This document shows, one piece after another, positions 55,080-62,072 of a DNA stretch of 64,000 bases. Each line of letters begins with the position of its first letter. Within the stretch, counting starts at the first letter, position 1. The DNA is from SAR86 cluster bacterium. Lineage in GTDB: Bacteria; Pseudomonadota; Gammaproteobacteria; Magnimaribacterales; Magnimaribacteraceae. The notes under the pieces were generated by a model. It had not been told where the DNA came from, ran no database searches, and saw only the letters and a list, made by a program, of their open reading frames with translations. Location of the stretch: NCBI GenBank assembly GCA_016777005.1, contig JADHSF010000003.1, forward strand, positions 1 through 64,000, read 5' to 3'. A program made the position numbers and the translations under genes.

Positions 55080-56129
55080 ATGAAGACATATTCCTTATTA
55101 ACCCTTTTGACTTTAATATTTGGTTGCAGTGAAATAGAGACAAATGTGGAAATAGAAATAATTCGCATTATTGATAAACCAATCATTCCTCCTCTTCTTA
55201 CAGAAGAGATTGGAGATAATGTACAAGGTCCATCTTTAATCAAAGCTCCTACGTGGTTAAAAAACAGCCTGGGAAAGTATTATTTATACTTTGCGGACCA
55301 TAAAGGTGACAGAATTAAATTAGCTTATTCTGATAGTTTAATTGGACCATGGACAGTACATTTTGGAGGGACACTAAATCTTCAGGATTCATATTTTCTT
55401 AAAGAGACGCCTGATATTCCTGTAGATTTTGATATTGAATCTCTTGAATCAAGGGAAGTACATCCAGACCTTATAAATCATATACCTAAAAAAATTGATG
55501 ATCTCACCATTCCACACATTGCTTCTCCAGATGCTCACGTTGATGATTCTAATGAAAGAATAATTATGTATTATCATGGTTTAGATGAATTTGGGATTCA
55601 AAGAACCAGGGTAGCAACATCTAAAGATGGAATTCATTTTACTGCTAGAAAAAAAATTGTAGGTTGGCCTTATTTTAGAAAATTTACTTATAAGAATAAT
55701 AATTACGCACTTTCAATGCCTGGAGTTATCTATAAGAATATTGGCGATATAGAAGATTTCACGATTGTTAATCAAGTTATGGAAGAAAATACCAGACATT
55801 CAGCTGTGTTAGTTAAAGGTGATAAATTATTAATTTTCTATACCAGAAAAGGAGATTCACCAGAAAGAATATTATTGACTACTTTAGATCTCACTAAGCC
55901 CTCTCCTTTATGGAAGGTATCTAAACCAATTGAAGTTTTGAAACCCGAAAAGGAATGGGAAGGAGCTTCATTGCCCCTTTATAAATCCGTACAAAGTGCA
56001 ATTAACGTGCCAGTCAATCAATTAAGAGATCCGGCAATCTATTCTGAGAATGGAAAAAATTACCTGCTTTACTCAATTCGCGGTGAAAACGGTATTGGTA
56101 TAGTAGAATTTTCTATAAAAAAATTATAA
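55080..56129 (+). CDS. Lipoprotein with five-bladed beta-propeller (GH43/GH32-like)
   Basis: A 349-aa exported lipoprotein: signal peptide to lipobox IFGC with Cys16, then repeated propeller-like blocks such as YYLYFADHKGDRIKLAYSDS, IIMYYHGLDEFGIQRTRVATS, LLIFYTRKGDSPERILL and LRDPAIYSENGKNYLLYS. These resemble the five-bladed folds of glycoside hydrolase families 43, 32 and 117. Acidic candidates occur in the blades (for example RDPAIY), but no catalytic triad can be assigned. It might hydrolyse or bind marine polysaccharide at the outer membrane. The 3' end is followed by a phased repeat. Confidence 0.72.
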   Translation: MKTYSLLTLLTLIFGCSEIETNVEIEIIRIIDKPIIPPLLTEEIGDNVQGPSLIKAPTWLKNSLGKYYLYFADHKGDRIKLAYSDSLIGPWTVHFGGTLNLQDSYFLKETPDIPVDFDIESLESREVHPDLINHIPKKIDDLTIPHIASPDAHVDDSNERIIMYYHGLDEFGIQRTRVATSKDGIHFTARKKIVGWPYFRKFTYKNNNYALSMPGVIYKNIGDIEDFTIVNQVMEENTRHSAVLVKGDKLLIFYTRKGDSPERILLTTLDLTKPSPLWKVSKPIEVLKPEKEWEGASLPLYKSVQSAINVPVNQLRDPAIYSENGKNYLLYSIRGENGIGIVEFSIKKL

Positions 56130-56139
56130 AAACACTTAT

Positions 56140-56168
56140 TTCACAAGGTTTTCACAAAATATTCACAA
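56140..56168 (+). repeat. Three TTCACAA repeats with exact 11-bp period
   Basis: TTCACAA occurs at 56140-56146, 56151-56157 and 56162-56168, each separated by 4 bp (GGTT, then AATA). The 11-bp period puts the copies on one face of the helix. They lie between the lipoprotein stop and a 39-codon gene, followed by AT-rich sequence. The pattern looks like an array of protein-binding sites. Confidence 0.7.
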
Positions 56169-56234
56169 AATTTATATACATTAATAAATTTCAATGATAT
56201 AGTTCTCGCAGTTTTTAACCCAGTACATAAAATA

Positions 56235-56354
56235 ATGAAAAAAATAGAAAGAACAGCCAAGAAAGTAACAGAAGTAATACTACCTACTTTATATCTAGCA
56301 CCTATGGTTATAGGAGCATACGGCTTTATATCTTTAGTTCAATGGACCAGTTAA
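56235..56354 (+). CDS. Possible 39-residue single-pass membrane protein
   Basis: ATG to TAA encodes 39 residues: a basic start (MKKIERTAKKV) and one hydrophobic helix (about 14-36). It lies in an otherwise empty 221-bp gap downstream of the phased repeats. Its TAA shares TTAA with the facing gene's stop, the same junction type seen at other real convergent pairs here, which supports it. There is no clear ribosome-binding site. The function is unknown. Confidence 0.45.
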   Translation: MKKIERTAKKVTEVILPTLYLAPMVIGAYGFISLVQWTS

Positions 56355-56797
56355 CTCTCGGACTGTTGTAAAAGGCCTACCAAATCGCTCACCTTCCTTC
56401 TTCCGTGCATAGCTCTCATAAGCGTGTAAGACGCTTTAAGCCCCTCGGTATCTCCATTTCCTTCTAGAACTATCATTTGTCTATCCAATAGTCCTCTTAG
56501 AATCTGGTTATCAGTATCCATAAGACTAATATCTTGTATTTCACTAGTTACTTCGTAACCATATTCACTGATGTCATCCTCATCTAGATTAGTAAATTTT
56601 AAAAGCCATTCTAGGATATCTGCATTTTCTTGGTTTAAAGATGAACTTGAGTCATTAAACTTCATCGCGGAAATCAAAATGATAGCCCCCCAAGAACTTA
56701 ATCTTGATTTTTCATATTCATCATCTATGAGAGGGCTAAATCTATTAATGATCTCTTGTGCGGCGTTTAGAAGTGCTATATTGATATCTGGTTTCAT
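56351..56797 (-). CDS. Small helical protein coupled to phosphotransferase (LvaB/DUF6285-like?)
   Basis: A 148-residue, acidic, apparently all-helical cytoplasmic protein starting MKPDINIALLNAAQEIINRF. No enzyme motif is visible. Its ATG overlaps the stop of the phosphotransferase gene by 4 bp, so the two are produced together. In Pseudomonas the levulinate operon encodes kinase LvaA and a small partner, LvaB, needed for its activity; this gene holds the same position. Family membership is inferred from context and size, not from a recognised motif. Confidence 0.55.
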   Translation of the reverse strand: MKPDINIALLNAAQEIINRFSPLIDDEYEKSRLSSWGAIILISAMKFNDSSSSLNQENADILEWLLKFTNLDEDDISEYGYEVTSEIQDISLMDTDNQILRGLLDRQMIVLEGNGDTEGLKASYTLMRAMHGRRKVSDLVGLLQQSES

Positions 56798-57798
56798 AAC
56801 CTATCCTCCAAAAAATCTAAAATCACTTCAAGATGAATATCACCTGGTATCCATGCAGAAAATAAGTTTATAGGATCTATATTTTTACCAGATTTGAACT
56901 CATTCCCAGCTGAAATCCAAATAGCCATACCTTTTATCGCTGCAAAAAGCTCCCACCATTCAAGATCTTTACGGTCTAGATTGATATTACTTGAATTTTG
57001 CCATATCTCTATAGCCTGTTCTTTTTCTATTAGATATGCAGGGCGCTCTTTATCTTGCCAACTCCATATTGGTGAAAGTGCCCAAGCTAAATCTTCTAAA
57101 GGATTGCCTAAATGAGCCATCTCCCAATCAAGAATCCCTGTAATTTGATTTTCTAGATAGAGAAAATTTCCACTTCTATAATCTCCATGAACCATCGTAA
57201 TTCTTTCAGGTTCCTTCGGAGGATTCTTATATAGACTTCTAATTCCGGCTTCTAATATGGGCTCTACACCTATAGAATCTTCATGTACCACCTTAGCCCA
57301 TTTATCAAGTTCATTTTTCCAACAGGGTTCTTTTAGTTCACTTAGAAAGCTTTTAAAAATATCTTCTTGAATTTCTTTTTTTGCTATTTCTCCAAGAATA
57401 GACCAAAACTGTTCACCTAGCTCGACTTCATGAGGTGAATAAACATTTGGTGTGAAGGGACTTGCAGCTGCGCCTTGTAACTCTTTCATCAACATAAATG
57501 GCGCACCTAAGATATCACTATCCTCAGACATATCTAACAGGACCGGAACTGGAACACTACTATCTTGGTAAGCAGAATATGCTAAATATTCAGTTTTTTG
57601 ATCAGTTTCTATTAAGGAGCTATCTTGCGTAACTCTTAGGATTAATCGCTCAATCTTATTTACATCATGACCAACTTCTATTTTATAAGTTTCTCTACTT
57701 GCTCCTCCAAATATCCTTTCAAAGCTAAGTAATATGCATTCTTTCTCAATAAGTTTTGAGTAGTAGCTTAAGAATAAAGAAGAAAGTTCCTCCGGCAT
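56794..57798 (-). CDS. APH-family phosphotransferase (ACAD10/11- or LvaA-like kinase)
   Basis: A 334-aa kinase of the aminoglycoside-phosphotransferase fold. The nucleotide loop region is FGGASRETYKIE (30-41), the catalytic loop HGDYRSGNFL (204-213, with D206 and N211) and the Mg-binding DWE at 224-226 in GILDWEMAHLGNPLEDLAW. This subtype is the one fused to acyl-CoA dehydrogenase in ACAD10/11 or acting as LvaA, which phosphorylates hydroxyacyl-CoA, and is unlike antibiotic-resistance APHs. It lies in an operon behind a P450, which could supply the hydroxyl. Confidence 0.83.
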   Translation of the reverse strand: MPEELSSLFLSYYSKLIEKECILLSFERIFGGASRETYKIEVGHDVNKIERLILRVTQDSSLIETDQKTEYLAYSAYQDSSVPVPVLLDMSEDSDILGAPFMLMKELQGAAASPFTPNVYSPHEVELGEQFWSILGEIAKKEIQEDIFKSFLSELKEPCWKNELDKWAKVVHEDSIGVEPILEAGIRSLYKNPPKEPERITMVHGDYRSGNFLYLENQITGILDWEMAHLGNPLEDLAWALSPIWSWQDKERPAYLIEKEQAIEIWQNSSNINLDRKDLEWWELFAAIKGMAIWISAGNEFKSGKNIDPINLFSAWIPGDIHLEVILDFLEDRL

Positions 57799-57802
57799 GA
57801 CT

Positions 57803-58891
57803 TTATACGTCTAATAAACCTTCAAAACCACTTGGAGAATGAGGACCGAACATGAGTTGTTCTAGCACTCCAATACCTTTATGAGATATATCTCCATCAA
57901 CCATCTCGAAATCGCATATAGCCTGTATATGAAGAAAAGGAGGATCATGAGGATCATCACCAAGATCATAAGAATCGTAATGAGATTGGTTTTCTCCATG
58001 AAACATTCCATGTCCCCATTCTGGGTGCATATACCCTAAGCCACACATATAAATATGGTATTTTGGAGTTAAAGACCATGAAACCATAATCCCATCTTCT
58101 TTTTCAGCAGTAAAATTAGCTTTAGTAATTCTTCTAGATCCTGATTTATACTCAATTATCTTGTCCAAATTATATAACTTATTACTAGATTCTTTATTTT
58201 GTTGCACACAATGGCTATTTGTTGCCCTTCCCATCTCATCATCGACAAAATAAAGATGCGAAGAGTGATTAGAAAAATTCGCTGGAGCCCATAACCAATA
58301 GAATTGTGGTAATTTCATAGATGGCATCATTTGGGTATCTGCCGAACCTACTGGCCTGATGCCCCACGATCTGTCTCGGGTTCCTAAGAAATCTTCCTTC
58401 GAAATGATAATCTCTTTTCCTTTAAACCTTATTGCTCCATTCCAAGAGCCATGTTGAGTCATTCTAGTAGAGTCCATTGACACTCTAGGTCCGTTCTTAA
58501 TTATCATCCTTGGCTCTTCCATAGGCTCGAACCTTCCCATGAAAGAAATATCAGCAGAAATTTCTTTTTCTTTGTCTTCTAGTAAAATCTTTAATTCTTT
58601 GAGAGGTTCAATAATTTCAATTCTAAAATTCCCTACTTGCATATCAAGTCTTTCTTGATTGAGTAAATCAGAATATCGAAAGTTATGCTGAATCCCATCC
58701 AAAACCAAAACAAAACTAGCGTCTTTTACATTTAGATTTGGGTAAACGCAAAATGCCGCTCCAAAGAAAATACTTCCATCCTCGCTATAACCATTAAAAA
58801 AATATCTATCATAAAAATTTCTTTCTGTTCCTACCTCTGCAATCGGAGAAGGGAGTTGGTGGATTGGAAAATCGTCGGCTTTAGAAATCAT
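57803..58891 (-). CDS. CrtC/AttH lipocalin-like protein of unknown function (DUF7064/7065-type?)
   Basis: A 362-aa protein with beta-rich repeats and no signal peptide. SDEV-like acidic and aromatic blocks, RDRSWGIRPVG (about 171-181) and FYWLWAPANFSNHSSHLYF recall two-domain lipocalin-like proteins of the CrtC (carotenoid hydratase) and tocopherol-cyclase type that occur beside lipid- and steroid-catabolic genes in actinobacteria and gammaproteobacteria. No catalytic residue can be assigned. It is 2 bp after the P450 gene and 4 bp before the kinase gene, so it probably handles the same hydrophobic substrate. Confidence 0.6.
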   Translation of the reverse strand: MISKADDFPIHQLPSPIAEVGTERNFYDRYFFNGYSEDGSIFFGAAFCVYPNLNVKDASFVLVLDGIQHNFRYSDLLNQERLDMQVGNFRIEIIEPLKELKILLEDKEKEISADISFMGRFEPMEEPRMIIKNGPRVSMDSTRMTQHGSWNGAIRFKGKEIIISKEDFLGTRDRSWGIRPVGSADTQMMPSMKLPQFYWLWAPANFSNHSSHLYFVDDEMGRATNSHCVQQNKESSNKLYNLDKIIEYKSGSRRITKANFTAEKEDGIMVSWSLTPKYHIYMCGLGYMHPEWGHGMFHGENQSHYDSYDLGDDPHDPPFLHIQAICDFEMVDGDISHKGIGVLEQLMFGPHSPSGFEGLLDV

Positions 58892-58893
58892 AA

Positions 58894-60132
58894 TTATAAG
58901 CTTACCTTTAAATCTGAAATCCCTGCCAGAAAGTTTGAAGGAATCCTGACTGGTTGAGAAGTTGTATGAATATTTGGAAAACGAGCTAATAGTTCTTCAA
59001 ATAATATTCTTATTTGCATATGACCTAATCTATTACCCAAACATAAATGTTCACCGGCACCAAAAGCAAGATGTTTCTTTGCATTTTCTCTATCAACCTT
59101 AAAAAGATCACCGTCAGTAAAGATATCTTCATCTCTGTTTGCTGACCCGTACCACATGACTACCTTATCTCCTTTTTTTATGTCTTGTCCTCTAATATTA
59201 GTATCTTTCATAGCAGTTCTTCTAAAGTAAATTACTGAGGTAACCCATCTCAGCATTTCATCAGTTGCATTTGATACTAAAGAAGGATCTTTCAAAAGTT
59301 TATTTCTTTCTTCAGGATTTTCTGTAAGTGCCATAATCCCACCCGTGAGTGTGTTGCGTGTAGTTTCGTTTCCAGCTATAACCATTAATAGAAAAAAACC
59401 ATCCAACAGCTCAGGTGGTAACTCTCCACCTTCAATTTTTGTATTGGCGACTACGCTCATTAAGTCATCAGTTGGATTTTTTCTTCTTTCTTCAATCATA
59501 TCTCTTCCCATCTTGAAGAGTTCCATATAATTGACCCAAATTTGAAAGGCATTCTCAGGATCTTGCTGGATAGAGGCATCTGTGAGGTTGTTTACCAAAT
59601 CACGTATTTTTGGTCTATCAGATTCAGGAATACCCATCATTTCACAAAGTACCCACAATGGAAGTTGCTCTGATATTTCTGTGACAAAGTTAAAATCGCT
59701 TTTACCCTCTACATTTTCAAGAAGTTCTCTGATTTTAAGTCGCATGTCACTTTCAAGATTTCGTATAGCTTTGGGCGTAAAACTAGGGGCAACCATTTTT
59801 CTATAAATCTGATGATCGGGTGGATCCATGCCTATCATATTTCCAATTATCGCAGCAACAGCTGAGGGATCTACTACTGCCGGATCACCCATACTCATTA
59901 AGTGACCTCCAGCAGCTGAAGAGAAGGTAAGAGGATCTTTGGATACTCTCACTATATCTTCATGCTTTGTCAGTGCCCAGAATCCAGGCTCGAAATCTAG
60001 ACTTTCTTCATGCCAGTATATTGGTGCTTCTTGGCGTAATCTTTTAAATAAATCAAAGGGCTGACCATCTATGAAACTTTCCCACTTATCCAGTTCACAT
60101 ATCTGACCAATATCATAAATGGGCTTTGGCAT
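58894..60132 (-). CDS. Cytochrome P450
   Basis: A soluble 412-aa monooxygenase. The heme loop is FGAGEHLCLG with Cys364, the I-helix oxygen motif AGNETTR (253-259) and the K-helix ExxR is EMLR (292-295). The B-C region with IGMDPPDHQIYRKMVAPSF resembles bacterial CYPs of the sterol or alkane-hydroxylating CYP125/142/153 type, but the subfamily needs a comparison. No ferredoxin or reductase gene is adjacent. It is the second gene of a five-gene operon, 2 bp after the peroxiredoxin. Confidence 0.93.
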   Translation of the reverse strand: MPKPIYDIGQICELDKWESFIDGQPFDLFKRLRQEAPIYWHEESLDFEPGFWALTKHEDIVRVSKDPLTFSSAAGGHLMSMGDPAVVDPSAVAAIIGNMIGMDPPDHQIYRKMVAPSFTPKAIRNLESDMRLKIRELLENVEGKSDFNFVTEISEQLPLWVLCEMMGIPESDRPKIRDLVNNLTDASIQQDPENAFQIWVNYMELFKMGRDMIEERRKNPTDDLMSVVANTKIEGGELPPELLDGFFLLMVIAGNETTRNTLTGGIMALTENPEERNKLLKDPSLVSNATDEMLRWVTSVIYFRRTAMKDTNIRGQDIKKGDKVVMWYGSANRDEDIFTDGDLFKVDRENAKKHLAFGAGEHLCLGNRLGHMQIRILFEELLARFPNIHTTSQPVRIPSNFLAGISDLKVSL

Positions 60133-60134
60133 TT

Positions 60135-60617
60135 TTATAGCTGTTCGAGCACTGTTTCAGCAGAACTGATGTCTAGGCCTGGACCTGACTCGACGTTAAG
60201 CACAGATACAACTCCGTCATCAATAATCATTGCATATCTTTGTGACCTGGTTCCTAAACCAAAACCTCTACCATCCATCTCCAGCCCAATCGCAGCCGTG
60301 AATTCACCATTGCCATCCGATAGCATGAGAACATCTTCTCCAACATTCCTATCATCACCCCAAGCTTTCATAACGAATGGATCGTTTACCGAAACGCAAG
60401 CTACGACATCAACACCTTTAGCTTTGAGCTCTTTATTTTTTTCGATAAAACCCGGTAAGTGTTGAGCGCTGCATGTTGGAGTGAACGCTCCAGGGACAGC
60501 GAATAAAACCAGCTTTTTTCCTGCCGATAACTCAGTCATCGAGACTGGTTTTGGGCCTTCAGCAGTCATTGTTGTTAGATTAGTTGCAGGTAAGGTATCA
60601 CCAACTTGTATAGTCAT
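60135..60617 (-). CDS. Peroxiredoxin, Prx5 type
   Basis: Thiol peroxidase of the Prx5 family. The peroxidatic Cys lies in PGAFTPTCSAQHLPGF, and the GLGTRSQRYAMIIDDGVV block is typical. The frame is open from a TTG at 60629, but the ATG at 60617 has GGAG upstream and gives the standard MTIQVGDTLPA start, 160 aa. As first gene of the P450 operon it may clear peroxides from uncoupled P450 turnover (inference). Confidence 0.92.
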   Translation of the reverse strand: MTIQVGDTLPATNLTTMTAEGPKPVSMTELSAGKKLVLFAVPGAFTPTCSAQHLPGFIEKNKELKAKGVDVVACVSVNDPFVMKAWGDDRNVGEDVLMLSDGNGEFTAAIGLEMDGRGFGLGTRSQRYAMIIDDGVVSVLNVESGPGLDISSAETVLEQL

Positions 60618-60662
60618 TTGTTTCTCCAAAATAAAATTACCATTATAGGCTAAGAATTAATT

Positions 60663-60690
60663 TTGTTGCGTATCAATGAGGTGTTATAGT
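60663..60690 (+). promoter_or_regulatory. Candidate promoter for the tolC-like gene
   Basis: TTGTTG (60663-60668) and TATAGT (60685-60690) are 16 bp apart. The expected start is near 60697. An ATG at 60676 falls inside the promoter, which favours translation from 60706 or 60718. Confidence 0.35.
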
Positions 60691-60705
60691 AGAGTAATAC
60701 ACCTA

Positions 60706-62052
60706 ATGAAATTTAATATGAATTCAATCCGAAGCCTCTCTCTATCTGTCAGTTTAATTCTAATAATACTTGCAAGTCCAATAAGAGGAGAAAATCTATA
60801 CGATGTCTACGAGTTGGCACTCAAAAATGATCCGCTTTTAAGGGCAGCCGAAGCTACCTATAGAGCTGGAAAAGAAAATAAAGCTCAGGGAATAGCTGGT
60901 CTTTTACCTACTCTTAGCATAGGTGGCAGCACAAACTGGAACGAGTATAGAATCGAAGAACAATTACAAGATCAATACAACTCTAACTCTTACTACGGCA
61001 ATATAAATCAACCAATATTCAGACTAGATAAGTGGTTTCAGTTTGAAAGAGGTTCAGCCTTATCAGAAAGTGCTGAAGCTGAGTTTGCCTACCAACAACA
61101 AGAGACAATGATTAGAGTTGCATCAGCTTATTTTAATGTCTTGAATTCTTTTGATAATCTCAATGCAGCACAAGCTGAAGAGAAAGCTATACAAAGACAA
61201 AAAGATTTAGCTAAAAAAAGATTTGATGTAGGGCTTGCAGCAATAACAGAAGTTCAAGAAACTCAAGCTGCATATGATTTAACAATTGTTTCGCGAATTT
61301 CACGTCAAGCTCAACTTGATTCTGCTCAAGAAACACTAACTTCAATTATAGGAAGAGACATTTCACTTCTTTCTCCTCTGTCTGATAATTTTGAGATATC
61401 CCTACCTGATCCATTGGATCGCGAAAGCTGGGTATCGCTGGGTTTAAAAAATAATTATCAATTAAAATCTGCAAAGCTTCAGAGAGATGCCGCTCAAGCG
61501 TCTGCTAGAGCATCTGCTTCAAATCATCTTCCACAAATAGATCTTGTAGGAAGGATCTCTCAAAGTACTTCTAAACAAGGAAAATTTGGTGGTTTCATTC
61601 AAAACCCTTTATTTGGAATTGAACAAGACACAAGGCAATATTCTATACAGTTTAATCTTCCTTTATTTGCCGGCGGTGCTATTAGTTCAGCCAGAAGGCA
61701 AGCTTACGCAAACTATGATCGATCTAAAGAACAAGCTATTTATACAGAGAGATCAACTATAAGAGATGTGAGATCTAATCATTTCGGCGTTCAAACACAA
61801 GTTGCAAATGTAACTGCTAGAAAACAAGCTCTTGCTTCTGCAGAATCAGCTCTAAAGGCTACTGAAGTTGGATATGAAGTAGGAACAAGAAATACAGTTG
61901 ATTTATTAGATGCACAAAAAAGACTCTTTCAAGCACAAAGAGATTATTCAGGTTCGAGATATGAATACATTATTTCTATGTTAAGACTAAAAGCATCCGT
62001 TGGTTCACTGAACCCTAATGATCTTTTGAATATTAGCAGTCAAATGGAATAA
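60706..62052 (+). CDS. tolC: TolC family outer membrane efflux/secretion channel
   Basis: Trimeric outer-membrane channel protein. A signal peptide (NSIRSLSLSVSLILIILASPIRG) precedes YDVYELALKNDPLLRAAEA, the TolC start. Two repeated halves with long coiled-coil helices follow (AKKRFDVGLAAITEVQETQAAYDL and GYEVGTRNTVDLLDAQKRLFQAQRDY). The length is about 450 aa. Three in-frame ATGs exist (60676, 60706, 60718); 60706 is chosen because a promoter covers the first. No inner-membrane pump or adaptor is encoded next to it, so it may serve several systems, as in E. coli. Confidence 0.9.
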   Translation: MKFNMNSIRSLSLSVSLILIILASPIRGENLYDVYELALKNDPLLRAAEATYRAGKENKAQGIAGLLPTLSIGGSTNWNEYRIEEQLQDQYNSNSYYGNINQPIFRLDKWFQFERGSALSESAEAEFAYQQQETMIRVASAYFNVLNSFDNLNAAQAEEKAIQRQKDLAKKRFDVGLAAITEVQETQAAYDLTIVSRISRQAQLDSAQETLTSIIGRDISLLSPLSDNFEISLPDPLDRESWVSLGLKNNYQLKSAKLQRDAAQASARASASNHLPQIDLVGRISQSTSKQGKFGGFIQNPLFGIEQDTRQYSIQFNLPLFAGGAISSARRQAYANYDRSKEQAIYTERSTIRDVRSNHFGVQTQVANVTARKQALASAESALKATEVGYEVGTRNTVDLLDAQKRLFQAQRDYSGSRYEYIISMLRLKASVGSLNPNDLLNISSQME

Positions 62053-62072
62053 CGTCATAGAGAAAGTGAACA

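Noticed and set aside
56140-56200. Replication origin, because of CACA-containing repeats and AT-rich DNA
   Set aside because: The repeats do not match the DnaA-box consensus, and dnaA, dnaN, gyrB or parAB genes are not nearby; parC/parE are topoisomerase IV.
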